The notes under the pieces were generated by a model. It had not been told where the DNA came from, made no database searches, and saw only the letters and a list, made by a program, of their open reading frames with translations. Shown piece by piece: positions 9,630-17,528 of a stretch of DNA of 64,000 nucleotides. The position numbers were made by a program, and so were the translations under genes. Numbering within the stretch: the stretch's first letter is position 1; every line of letters starts with the position of its first letter. This DNA comes from Hymenobacter sp. BT559 (lineage in GTDB: Bacteria > Bacteroidota > Bacteroidia > Cytophagales > Hymenobacteraceae), in NCBI RefSeq assembly GCF_016427535.1, contig NZ_JAELXV010000007.1, positions 202,772-266,771 on the forward strand, read 5' to 3'.

Positions 9630-10604
9630 TTACTCCTTTTTCAAACCTAGCTCAATCAGGCGCTCGTTCAAGAACTCGCCGGCCGTGATGTCGGCTTCTT
9701 TCTTGGGGTTATCGGCCGTGACGAGGTGTGGCAGGGCCGCCAGGCTCATTTCAGAGCGCGGGTGCATAAAGAACGGGATGCTGTAGCGTGAGGTGTTCAT
9801 TTTCTCGCGGGGCGGGTTTACCACGCGGTGAATGGTGCTCTTGAGCACGCCGTTGGTGAGGCGCTGGAGCATGTCGCCCACGTTTACCACAATCTGGTCG
9901 GGCAGGGCCGTGATGGCAATCCACTGGCCGTCGCGGCGCTTCACTTGCAGGCCGTCGGCGCTGGCGCCCATCAGCAGCGTGATGAGGTTGATGTCGCCGT
10001 GCTCGGCGGCGCGCACCGCATCGGTGGGCACGGCGTCGGGGTCTTCGATGGGGAAGTAGTGGATGGGGCGCAGGATGCTGTTGCCGTTCACTACCTTGTC
10101 ATCGAAGTAATTCTCGGGCAGCTCTAGGTACAGCGCAATGGCGCGCAGCACGTCTTTGCCGGCGCTTTCGAGGGTGCGGTAGGCCTTCATGGTGCTCTGC
10201 GCGAAGCGGGGCACCTCGTTGGGCCAGATGTTGGCGGGGTACTGGTCCTTCACCGGGTCTTCGCCCTCGACCTCCTGGCCCACGTGGAAGAACTCCTTCA
10301 GGTCGCCAGTGTTGCGGCCTTTAGCGTGCTCTTTGCCCTTGCTGATGTAGCCGCGCTGGCCAGCCAGCTCGGGCACTTCGTAGGCTTGCTTGGCCTGGTC
10401 GGGCAGTTGGAAGAACTCCTGCACGTCGCTGTACAGGGCTTTGGTCTGCTCCTCGTTGAGGCCGTGGTTTTTGAGGGCGATGAAGCCGATGCTTTGGTAG
10501 GCGTCGCCGAGTTCTTTTACGAACTTGGCTTTGCGCTGGGGGTCGCCGGAGCGGAAGTCGGCGAGGTCGAGCGACGGAATGTGGTCAGGCAGATTATCAG
10601 CCAT
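9630..10604 (-). CDS. 2-oxoglutarate/Fe(II) oxygenase, isopenicillin-N-synthase-like
   Basis: 324 residues, cytoplasmic. The N-terminal DIOX_N-type half contains IPSLDLADF and IGFIALKNHGL. The C-terminal half shows the iron triad as HGD (AAEHGDINLITLLMG) and a distal His (KSTIHRVVNPP), then the 2-oxoglutarate-binding RYSIPFF. The layout GD(I/V)NLIT...VNVGDMLQRLTNG is standard for the IPNS/ACC oxidase superfamily. Bacteria carry several such enzymes of unknown substrate, and nothing in the neighbourhood (aspA downstream, a lipoprotein divergent upstream) suggests a beta-lactam or other natural-product pathway. Fold and cofactor are confident; the reaction is unknown. Confidence 0.88.
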   Translation of the reverse strand: MADNLPDHIPSLDLADFRSGDPQRKAKFVKELGDAYQSIGFIALKNHGLNEEQTKALYSDVQEFFQLPDQAKQAYEVPELAGQRGYISKGKEHAKGRNTGDLKEFFHVGQEVEGEDPVKDQYPANIWPNEVPRFAQSTMKAYRTLESAGKDVLRAIALYLELPENYFDDKVVNGNSILRPIHYFPIEDPDAVPTDAVRAAEHGDINLITLLMGASADGLQVKRRDGQWIAITALPDQIVVNVGDMLQRLTNGVLKSTIHRVVNPPREKMNTSRYSIPFFMHPRSEMSLAALPHLVTADNPKKEADITAGEFLNERLIELGLKKE

Positions 10605-10829
10605 GATAAGGAAGTAATTGGGTTAAGAATTACTTGCTGATTGGTTCTACAACCAATAACCACTGGTAGCGAATCAACTGACCGGCTGCGCTTGTCAACC
10701 AGCCGCCCGCGCCAACCCGCCAGCAGCAAACCAATGGTTACCTACCACAAAGTTACGGCAAAACCTTGAGGCGGGTTAATGCCGTATTGTGCAGATTAAT
10801 CCTCTCTCTTTCACCGACGCTCTTTCGCC

Positions 10830-11693
10830 ATGAAATCTGCTTTTTCACTCCTAGGCGGTCCGCTGGCCCTGGCCGCCGCGCTAGCCCTAGGTAGCTGCAG
10901 CGCTTCGCAAACCACCGAAACCGCGACCACCAGCCCCGCCGACCGCCCCACCGCCCTAGGTGCCCAAACCACCACCAACACGGTGGCCGGCGAGGCCCAG
11001 TCTAAAAACGGCATTACGCTCACGCCCTTCGACGATTCGCCCAAGTTTCCGACTGCCCAGCTGCGCCTCAATCGGCCCATCGCGGGCTCGTCGGTGCCCA
11101 GCCCGGTCGAGTTCAACTACGACCTCACCAACTTCCAGTTGACCAAAATGACGGGCAGCGACCACGCCCAGCACATGGCCAACTCGATGAAGGGTCAGCA
11201 CATTCACCTCATCATCGACAATAAGCCCTACATCGCGCAGTACGAAACTAAGTTTTCGCAGCCCATGGAGCCGGGCCAGCACGTCATTCTCTCGTTTCTG
11301 TCGCGCTCGTATCACGAGAGCCTCAAGCATCTAGGGGCCTATGACCTGCGCACCATCACGGTAGGCAACAAGGTGGATACAACCAGCGCAAAGGTTGACC
11401 TGAAAGCCCCGCACCTCTTCTACAGCCGCCCTAAAGACACCTACGCGGGCGCTGATGCAAAGAAAATCATGCTGGACTTCTACCTGGTGAACACCACCCT
11501 GGCTCCCGATGGCAACAAGGTGCGCGCCACCATCAACGGCACTGAGTTTATGCTTGACCAGTGGCTGCCTTACATGATGGAAGGCCTACCCGCCGGCCAA
11601 GCCACCATCAAGCTGGAGCTGGTTGATAACGGCGGCAAGCTGATTCCAGGACCGTTTAATTCGGTAACGCGCACGATTACGGTGCAGCCGTAA
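10830..11693 (+). CDS. Lipoprotein of unknown function, His-containing beta-rich
   Basis: 287 residues. The N-terminus MKSAFSLLGGPLALAAALALGSCS is a lipoprotein signal (lipobox LGSC), followed by a Thr/Ala-rich spacer. Two similar beta-rich segments follow, each with a PIAGS or KPY type turn. HAQHMANSMKGQHIHLIID is notable for four His in a short span and could bind metal, but this is only a visual impression. I do not recognise a named family. It is transcribed away from the 2OG oxygenase and towards kmo, from which it is separated by a large hairpin that would act as its terminator. Envelope location is confident, function unknown. Confidence 0.8.
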   Translation: MKSAFSLLGGPLALAAALALGSCSASQTTETATTSPADRPTALGAQTTTNTVAGEAQSKNGITLTPFDDSPKFPTAQLRLNRPIAGSSVPSPVEFNYDLTNFQLTKMTGSDHAQHMANSMKGQHIHLIIDNKPYIAQYETKFSQPMEPGQHVILSFLSRSYHESLKHLGAYDLRTITVGNKVDTTSAKVDLKAPHLFYSRPKDTYAGADAKKIMLDFYLVNTTLAPDGNKVRATINGTEFMLDQWLPYMMEGLPAGQATIKLELVDNGGKLIPGPFNSVTRTITVQP

Positions 11694-11743
11694 GCCATAC
11701 GCGCCGAGCATCTACTCAGCAAGTAAGCCTAAAAACAGGCTGC

Positions 11744-11848
11744 AAAAACCGCCTGTCATACTGAGCTTGCGAAGCATCTTATCACGCCCGGGTTAGTAAC
11801 TCCAACGCGATAAGATGCTTCGCAAGCTCAGCATGACAGGCGGTTTTT
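11744..11848. repeat. Intergenic inverted repeat, family A copy 1 (also bidirectional terminator)
   Basis: Arms 11744-11786 and 11806-11848 are nearly perfect reverse complements (core GTCATGCTGAGCTTGCGAAG, then CATCTTATC) around a 19-base loop. The right arm ends in a run of T's and the left begins with A's, so it can terminate both the lipoprotein gene and kmo, which converge here. Related copies are at 14212, 26981, 39178, 54294 and 55058. Confidence 0.9.
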
Positions 11849-11857
11849 TTTGAAGCG

Positions 11858-13255
11858 CTACTCGTTGATAACTGACTTCACCAGCTCCTGCACTTCCGGC
11901 TTCTCAAAATCAGCTTCCGTTTGGATATGCGGCATGAGGCGCGCCATAATACCGTCTTGCTTTTGGCCAGCGGCCCAGGCTTCGGCGTAGGGCGTATCGG
12001 GCGAGAACGTAACGCGGGAGTAGAGCGGCAGCCACTTATCAGGGTACTGGGCAGCGATTTTGGCCTCAATGCGCTTTTGTAGCAGGAAGCGAGGGTCGGC
12101 CACGCGGTCGCGCATTTCTACGAAGTTGTAGAGGGCCAGCTCGGCCATGGCGTCGGTGTTGGGCTTGCGTAGGCGCTCAAACTCGTCCATAATGTGGCCC
12201 CAGTCGCCTTCGCCTAGGTCGTCGAGCAGGCGGTCGAGCACGGTGCAGTCCTCGAAGCCCGCGTTCATGCCCTGGCCGTAGAAGGGCACGATGGCGTGGG
12301 CCGCATCGCCGAGCAGTAGCACCGAATCTTGGTAGCTCCAGGGCCAGCACCGGATGGTGACGAGCGAGCCCGTGGGGTGGTCAAAAAACTCCGTGTCTAG
12401 CTCCGGCATCAGCGGCACCACATCGGGGAAGACCTCGCCAAAGAACTTCTCGACCTCCTCAGGCGTGCGCAGGCTGTCGAACGACAGCGGCCCCTCGTAG
12501 GGAAAGAACAGCGTGGCATTGAACGACCCATCGAGGTTGGGCAGCGCAATCATCAAATAATTGCCCCTAGGCCAGATATGGAGTGCGTTTTTCTCCATCT
12601 GCCAGGTGCCATTCGGCCCGGCCGCGATGGTCAATTCCTTATAGCCATACTCTAGGTACTGCTGCGAGTAGTCGGCCCGGTCGAGGCGCTGCATGGCACC
12701 GCGCACCGCCGACCACGCACCATCTACGCCAAACAGGCGCTGGTAGGGCACGTCGTACTCGCGGGCGCTGGCCACATCGCGCAGGTGCAGGCGGCGGGCG
12801 GGCAGGTCGAGCTGGGTTAGCTTTTGACCAAAGGTGATTTCGACGCCCGGCTTGGCCTCGGCCAGGTCGAGCAGGGTGCGGTTGAGGCTGTCGCGGCTCA
12901 CCGAAAAGATGGCCTGGCCCTCCTGCCCGTAGGGCTGGTAGGTGAGCTGCCCGCGCTGGTCGTGCATCACGCGGCGGTACATCGGAATACCAACCTTCTG
13001 AATATCATCGGTAACGCCCACGCCCGCCAGCCCGCGCCAGCCCCTATCGGAGAGGGCCAGGTTGATGGAGCGCGCCTCGCGCAAGCCAGTTTTGCGCGGG
13101 TCGGGCAGACGCTCGTAGAGGTGCACCGGGTGGCCGCGCCGCACCAGGTACAGGGCCAGTAGCGTGCCCACCAAGCCCGCGCCCATGATAACCAGCGGCT
13201 CGGTGGCGGTGGGGGCAACGGCGGCGGCAGGCGAATAGGAAGAAGGAGAATCCAT
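11858..13255 (-). CDS. kmo: Kynurenine 3-monooxygenase
   Basis: 465 residues. FAD- and NADPH-dependent hydroxylation of kynurenine to 3-hydroxykynurenine, a step of tryptophan breakdown and of the aerobic route to quinolinate and NAD. The Rossmann motif GAGLVGTLLALYLVRRGHPV lies near the N-terminus. REARSINLALSDRG is the KMO-specific version of the second conserved block. LLGDAAHAIVPFYGQGMNAG (near residue 318) is the second FAD motif. Length matches the family, and the start is the ATG at 13255. No other kynurenine pathway gene is adjacent, although pncB at 42371 also belongs to NAD metabolism. Downstream is the family A hairpin. Confidence 0.94.
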   Translation of the reverse strand: MDSPSSYSPAAAVAPTATEPLVIMGAGLVGTLLALYLVRRGHPVHLYERLPDPRKTGLREARSINLALSDRGWRGLAGVGVTDDIQKVGIPMYRRVMHDQRGQLTYQPYGQEGQAIFSVSRDSLNRTLLDLAEAKPGVEITFGQKLTQLDLPARRLHLRDVASAREYDVPYQRLFGVDGAWSAVRGAMQRLDRADYSQQYLEYGYKELTIAAGPNGTWQMEKNALHIWPRGNYLMIALPNLDGSFNATLFFPYEGPLSFDSLRTPEEVEKFFGEVFPDVVPLMPELDTEFFDHPTGSLVTIRCWPWSYQDSVLLLGDAAHAIVPFYGQGMNAGFEDCTVLDRLLDDLGEGDWGHIMDEFERLRKPNTDAMAELALYNFVEMRDRVADPRFLLQKRIEAKIAAQYPDKWLPLYSRVTFSPDTPYAEAWAAGQKQDGIMARLMPHIQTEADFEKPEVQELVKSVINE

Positions 13256-13292
13256 GCGGTGAAGGTAGCGGCAACAGCGGCCCGGCGGGGCG

Positions 13293-13694
13293 CTATTTTA
13301 AGCTGGCTATCGGGTAAATAAAGGCTAGAGAGCTGGCGTTCTTATCCTTCGAAAGGAGGCCGGGCTTGAACGAGGCCTGGGCATTTACCACTTGGTAGTC
13401 AGCAGGTTTTTTTAGGTCGCTTACCAGCAGGCGAGCCAGTTGGCGCATCCGCTGCTTCAGCGTATCGGGCTGCTCGGCCGAGCCCAGGGGGTTGATTACG
13501 TCTAGGCTGAGCACGGCCGGACCAGTGCCGCTGGCCGCGGCCGATACCTTCACCTGCTCGGCTTCCAGCAGCTCTATCTGCCGCTGCAGGGCCGCATCGT
13601 GCTGATGCTTCAGGGCCACGTCGGAGGCCACGTCGAGCTGCCGCCCGCAGGCCGCCAGCCCTAGGGCCAGCAGTCCCCAGCAATATTTTTTCAT
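13293..13694 (-). CDS. Small lipoprotein of unknown function
   Basis: About 133 residues from the ATG at 13694 (MKKYCWGLLALGLAACG), with a clear lipobox LAAC. A short predicted helix follows (LKHQHDAALQRQIELLEAEQ), then SLDVINP and a beta-like C-terminus ending FIYPIASLK. No family recognised. It starts 13 bases after the stop of the fRMsr gene on the same strand, so the two are probably co-transcribed, and it lies 37 bases before kmo. Outer-membrane anchoring on the periplasmic side is inferred from the lipobox. Confidence 0.72.
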   Translation of the reverse strand: MKKYCWGLLALGLAACGRQLDVASDVALKHQHDAALQRQIELLEAEQVKVSAAASGTGPAVLSLDVINPLGSAEQPDTLKQRMRQLARLLVSDLKKPADYQVVNAQASFKPGLLSKDKNASSLAFIYPIASLK

Positions 13695-13707
13695 ACCTAG
13701 CATTTTC

Positions 13708-14187
13708 TTAAAACCACTTGGCGGCCAGCACCATTAGCTGCTCTAATGCCACTTGGTCGTCGTGGTCAAAGTCGTTGAGCTGGTCGCTGTCTACGTCGAG
13801 CACGGCTACTACGGCACCGTTTTTTAGCACGGGCACCACGATTTCGGACTTCGAGTCGGAGCTGCAAGCGATGTGGCCCGGAAACTCCTCCACATCGGGC
13901 ACCAGCACGGTGCGGGCCTCGGCCCAGCTCGTGCCGCACACCCCGCGCCCCTTGCGGATGCGCGTGCAGGCTATCGGCCCCTGAAATGGACCTAGGACCA
14001 GTTCGTTGCCCTTCACCAGGTAAAAGCCCACCCAGAAGAACCCAAACGCTTGCCGCAGCGCGGCGGCTGTGTTAGCGAGGTTAGCGGTGAGGTCGGGCTC
14101 GACGCTCGTAAGAGCCTCGATTTGAGGTAGCAGCTCAGCGTAACGAGCGGCTTTGGTATCGGCGGTGATAAAGAGGTTTTCGGCCAT
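13708..14187 (-). CDS. msrC: Free methionine-(R)-sulfoxide reductase, GAF domain
   Basis: 159 residues; reduces free methionine-R-sulfoxide. It is a single GAF domain. Three Cys occur with the exact family spacing: C74 (IACTRIRKG), C84 (GVCGTSW) and C108 (HIACSSDSKSEIVVPV), equivalent to C84/C94/C118 of the E. coli enzyme. I choose the ATG at 14187 (MAENLFITAD) over an upstream in-frame start at 14235, because those extra residues are encoded by an intergenic repeat. It is followed by a lipoprotein gene 13 bases on. It fits the thiol-stress theme with bshC and ytxJ elsewhere in the window. Confidence 0.92.
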   Translation of the reverse strand: MAENLFITADTKAARYAELLPQIEALTSVEPDLTANLANTAAALRQAFGFFWVGFYLVKGNELVLGPFQGPIACTRIRKGRGVCGTSWAEARTVLVPDVEEFPGHIACSSDSKSEIVVPVLKNGAVVAVLDVDSDQLNDFDHDDQVALEQLMVLAAKWF

Positions 14188-14211
14188 CAGAATAGGTAGC
14201 GTGTAGGATAG

Positions 14212-14315
14212 GTCATGCTGAGCGCAGCGAAGCATCTCGCGTGGCGCAGTAACTTCTAACGTTCGCAGATGTCAACAACGAAGTGAGCGAGATGCTTCGC
14301 TACGCTCAGCATGAC
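14212..14315. repeat. Intergenic inverted repeat, family A copy 2
   Basis: Arms 14212-14240 (GTCATGCTGAGCGCAGCGAA onward) and 14287-14315 are reverse complements with two mismatches, 46 bases apart. It lies between msrC and ribD, both on the minus strand, downstream of ribD. Confidence 0.9.
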
Positions 14316-14327
14316 AAACGGTTTGGA

Positions 14328-15398
14328 TTATACCAGCGGCAGCGCGGCGCTCTGCTCATTCACAAACCAAAACAGTTTGTCGTCGCCTACGTTTTCGACC
14401 GCCTGCCAACTGCGCAGCCCTACCCTAGGTGCGGCGATGCCGCGCTCGAGGCGTTTAGGGCTGCGAAAGACGCGCATTTCATCCCACAAGCCGCTGGTCA
14501 GTAGCGCGCCGATTACGGTGGGGCCGCCTTCTACCAGCACCGATTCGAGGCCGCGGGTGTGCAGGTCGGCGAGCACGGCGGGCAGCACATCGGGCGCGGC
14601 GGCGATGTCGGGCGGCAGCGTGATAAAGTCAAGATTGGGACGCGCGTCGCGGTGGCGATGTGTGAAAACTAACGTGGGCTGCGAGCCATCGAAAAGATGG
14701 TGGGTAGGCGGCAAGCTCAGGTTTTTGTCGAGCGTGACACGGGTGGGCTGCGGCCCCGGCCACTCGCGGGCGTTGAGGCGGGGGTTGTCGTGCAGGGCCG
14801 TGCGGGTGCCCACCAAGATGGCGGCTTCCTCGGTGCGCCACTTATGCGTGAGCAGGCCCGCCTGCGGCCCGCTTATCTGCACCGGCTGGAAGTGCGGGCC
14901 GGCCAAAAATCCGTCGGCCGACTCCGCCCACTTGAGCACTACATAGGGCCGCTTTTTTTCTTGCATCGTGAAGAAACGCTTGTTAAGCGCACGGCCTTCG
15001 GCGGCGAGCAGGCCGGTACTGACCTTGACGTCCGCGGCGCGCAGCTTACTTAGGCCTCGGCCGCTCACGAGCGGGTTAGGGTCGTCGTTGCACACGATGA
15101 CTTCGGGCACGCCCTTGGCAATGAGCAAGTCGGCGCAGGGCGGTGTTTTGCCGTGGTGCGAGCACGGCTCTAGAGTCACAAACACGCGGCTTTGGCGCAG
15201 CAAGTCCTGGTCGGCCACGCTGGCTAGGGCATTGACCTCGGCGTGGGGGCCGCCGTACTGCTGGTGGTAGCCCTCGCCGATGATGGTACCCTCGGGGCCG
15301 ACTACTACGCAGCCCACTAGGGGGTTGGGGCGCGTGGTGCCCTGGCCCAGGGCGGCCAGGTCGAGGGCGCGGCGCATGAATAGCTCGTCGGTGGTCAT
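14328..15398 (-). CDS. ribD: Bifunctional riboflavin deaminase/reductase RibD
   Basis: 356 residues from the ATG at 15398 (MTTDELFMRRALDLA); a longer in-frame start at 15527 would overlap the divergent prmC gene and is not family-like. The N-terminal zinc deaminase domain shows GGPHAEVNAL (HAE, near residue 51) and LEPCSHHGKTPPC (zinc Cys pair, near 77-90). The C-terminal reductase domain begins at about RPYVVLKWAESADGFLAG and carries ESVLVEGGPTVIGALL. It catalyses the second and third steps of riboflavin synthesis. It is divergent from prmC with an 84-base shared promoter region. No other rib gene is adjacent and no FMN riboswitch was recognised upstream. Confidence 0.95.
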   Translation of the reverse strand: MTTDELFMRRALDLAALGQGTTRPNPLVGCVVVGPEGTIIGEGYHQQYGGPHAEVNALASVADQDLLRQSRVFVTLEPCSHHGKTPPCADLLIAKGVPEVIVCNDDPNPLVSGRGLSKLRAADVKVSTGLLAAEGRALNKRFFTMQEKKRPYVVLKWAESADGFLAGPHFQPVQISGPQAGLLTHKWRTEEAAILVGTRTALHDNPRLNAREWPGPQPTRVTLDKNLSLPPTHHLFDGSQPTLVFTHRHRDARPNLDFITLPPDIAAAPDVLPAVLADLHTRGLESVLVEGGPTVIGALLTSGLWDEMRVFRSPKRLERGIAAPRVGLRSWQAVENVGDDKLFWFVNEQSAALPLV

Positions 15399-15469
15399 AG
15401 GCAGAATGAAAAGCGGCGGGCCGCACAGGCCGGAGCCAGCCCGCAAAGTACGCCCACCCCGGCCGCTTG

Positions 15470-15477
15470 TACCTTTG
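15470..15477 (+). promoter_or_regulatory. Bacteroidota -7 box for prmC
   Basis: TACCTTTG matches the TAnnTTTG consensus of Bacteroidota primary-sigma promoters. It ends 5 bases before the prmC ATG, implying a leaderless or nearly leaderless message. No clear -33 element is seen. Confidence 0.5.
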
Positions 15478-15482
15478 GCCTG

Positions 15483-16337
15483 ATGACTACTGCCGCCTTC
15501 ACCGCCCAGCTCAGCACTGCCCTGCAAGGCCCCTACCCCGCCCCCGAGGCCGCCGCCATCGCGGCACTCGTCACCGAAACATTATTGGGGTTCAGCCCCT
15601 TGCAGCGGCGCATGCAGGGCGCGGCGCCCGTGCCCGCCGAGGTAGCCGCCCGCCTGCCCCACATCGAGGCGCGGCTGCTGGCCCACGAGCCGGTGCAGTA
15701 CGTGCTGGGCACGGCGCACTTCGCGGGCATGGACCTAGAGGTATCGCCAGCCACGCTCATCCCCCGCCCCGAAACCGAGGAGCTAGCTCAACTCATTGCG
15801 CAGGAGCAAGCCGGGCGCCCCGGCCTCGCGGTGCTCGACGTGGGCACCGGCTCGGGCTGCCTGGCGCTGGCCGTGGCGCAGGCGCTGCGCCCGGCGCGCA
15901 CCCTAGCCGTCGATATTTCGGAAGCAGCGCTGGCCGTGGCCCACCGCAACGCGGCCCGCTACGCGCCCGGGGTAGAGTTTCAGCAGCTTAATATTCTGAC
16001 TACTACGCCGGACATTGTGCCCGGCACGCTCGATGTGCTGGTGAGCAACCCGCCCTACGTGCGTGACAGCGAGCGGGCGCAGATGCGCGCCAACGTGCTA
16101 GCTTGGGAGCCCGAAACGGCCCTTTTTGTGCCCGACGCCGACCCGCTCCTTTTCTATAAACGACTGGCCGAGTTGGCGACCGTGTTATTAAAATCAGGCG
16201 GCGTAGTGTACCTCGAAATCAACGAGGCCCTAGGTGCCGAAACAGCGGCGCTTTTCCCAGATGTCAGTTTTACGGCGGTGCGAGTGGTAAGCGACTTTTT
16301 TGGCCGGGCGCGGTTTGTGCGGGCTACTAAATCGTAG
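15483..16337 (+). CDS. prmC: Peptide chain release factor N5-glutamine methyltransferase PrmC
   Basis: 284 residues; methylates the Gln of the GGQ motif of release factors RF1/RF2 using S-adenosylmethionine. The N-terminal helical domain contains RRMQGAAPVP and HEPVQYVLGTAHF. The catalytic Rossmann fold has LDVGTGSGCLALAVAQ for SAM binding and the hallmark NPPY (VSNPPYVRD, near residue 189). LIPRPETEEL is the conserved linker block of HemK/PrmC proteins. Length matches the family. No release factor gene is adjacent. It is divergent from ribD. Assignment is firm. Confidence 0.95.
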   Translation: MTTAAFTAQLSTALQGPYPAPEAAAIAALVTETLLGFSPLQRRMQGAAPVPAEVAARLPHIEARLLAHEPVQYVLGTAHFAGMDLEVSPATLIPRPETEELAQLIAQEQAGRPGLAVLDVGTGSGCLALAVAQALRPARTLAVDISEAALAVAHRNAARYAPGVEFQQLNILTTTPDIVPGTLDVLVSNPPYVRDSERAQMRANVLAWEPETALFVPDADPLLFYKRLAELATVLLKSGGVVYLEINEALGAETAALFPDVSFTAVRVVSDFFGRARFVRATKS

Positions 16338-16439
16338 CTTTTGCGAAGGCGCACTGCGAAAATAATTTTAATAGATAACCCTTTTATCAGAAGCCCGGCC
16401 GCGCACCTACGGTTGGGCTTTTGATAAACCACATTGATT

Positions 16440-16474
16440 ATAAGTACTTTGCAACAAGGCGATAAGTACTTTTG
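16440..16474 (+). promoter_or_regulatory. Direct repeat overlapping a -7 box, upstream of the LytTR regulator
   Basis: ATAAGTACTTT occurs exactly twice, at 16440-16450 and 16462-16472, with a 22-base period (two helical turns). The second copy overlaps TACTTTTG (16467-16474), a match to the TAnnTTTG -7 box. LytTR proteins bind pairs of direct repeats spaced about two turns apart, so this is a candidate autoregulatory site for the gene at 16502. Confidence 0.6.
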
Positions 16475-16501
16475 CGTTAGGTTTTGACTTAGTTTACCGG
16501 C

Positions 16502-17275
16502 ATGGCAGCTGCGCCCATTCGCATCTTGCTCGTAGAAGACGAGCCCCTGTACGCGCAGTACCTAGCCCTGGCAGCCCAAAACCTCGGCTATGTGCCCCTA
16601 GGGCCCGTGTCATCGGCAGAAGAGGCGCTACGCCTGTATCACCAAGGCCCGCCGCCCGACCTGGCGCTGCTCGACATCAACCTGGCTGGCGACCTTGATG
16701 GGGTAGACCTGGCCCGCGAACTGCTGGCCGCGCAGCCCCTACCCCTGCTTTTCAGCACGGCGCGGGCCGATACCGTCACCTTTGCCCGGGCCAAGGTGCT
16801 GGGGCCCTCGGCCTACCTGCTCAAGCCCTTCGACGAGCGCACGCTGGCGCACGCCGTAGCGCTGGCCCTGCACAACTTTGCCGGCATCCAGGCCACGCAG
16901 CTGCCAGCCGCGGCCGACGACGCGCCCCTGCGCCTGGGCGCCGACCTCAGCCTGCGCCACGCGTTGTTTTTACGCGACCGGGGCCGCTTAATCAAGGTAC
17001 TACCAGTTGATATTCAGTACGTAGAGGCAGGCGAGAAATACTGTACCGTAGTCACGGCCGCCAACAAATACGCCGTGCGCCTCTCGCTGCGCGAGCTGGC
17101 CCAGGAACTACCGGCCCAGCAGTTTGTGCAAATTCAGCGCGGCTACCTCATCAATGCCGAGTACCTAGAGCAGCTCGACCCCACTGCCAACACTATTACG
17201 GTGGCTGGCACCGTGCTGCCCTTGGGGCGCGCCTACCGCGAGGCCCTATTGCGCCAGCTGCGGCTGGTGGGCTAA
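16502..17275 (+). CDS. LytTR-family response regulator
   Basis: 257 residues. The receiver domain (about 6-125) has the acidic pair ED at 12-13, the phospho-acceptor D58 in LLDINLAG, a Ser/Thr switch in LLFSTARA and the conserved Lys in AYLLKPFDE. The output domain (about 150-257) is LytTR: LPVDIQYVEAGEKYCTVVT, then FVQIQRGYLINAEYLEQL and LPLGRAYREALL. It would bind DNA as a transcription factor. No histidine kinase is adjacent, so the partner is unknown (orphan). The direct repeat with 22-base period in its promoter suggests self-regulation. The large secreted protein downstream (17529) is too far and separately placed to call an operon. Confidence 0.93.
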   Translation: MAAAPIRILLVEDEPLYAQYLALAAQNLGYVPLGPVSSAEEALRLYHQGPPPDLALLDINLAGDLDGVDLARELLAAQPLPLLFSTARADTVTFARAKVLGPSAYLLKPFDERTLAHAVALALHNFAGIQATQLPAAADDAPLRLGADLSLRHALFLRDRGRLIKVLPVDIQYVEAGEKYCTVVTAANKYAVRLSLRELAQELPAQQFVQIQRGYLINAEYLEQLDPTANTITVAGTVLPLGRAYREALLRQLRLVG

Positions 17276-17528
17276 CCTACCCGGCTTTTTTCAAGGACAA
17301 AATCTGACCATTGGCGGCGCTTGGCGAGCCGGTGGCGGACATCTACGTTCTGCGTGCCCCTAGGACTACCCAATTTTGGGATGGCCCTGGGGGCTTTCTA
17401 TTGTTGGCCTACCCAGCCAGCTTCTATTCGGCCGGCTGCGTGTATCTACAATCCAAGCATCTCACCTGTAGGCTCCTAGCACACATCAAGTATCTACTTC
17501 CTTCTATTACATCACCTACCTGTTCTTT

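Noticed and set aside
13708..14235. A longer start for msrC at 14235
   Set aside because: The extra 16 residues come from the family A repeat; the ATG at 14187 matches the family N-terminus.
14311..14946. A 211-residue plus-strand frame
   Set aside because: Antisense to ribD, Ser/Arg/Pro-rich, and begins inside the family A repeat.
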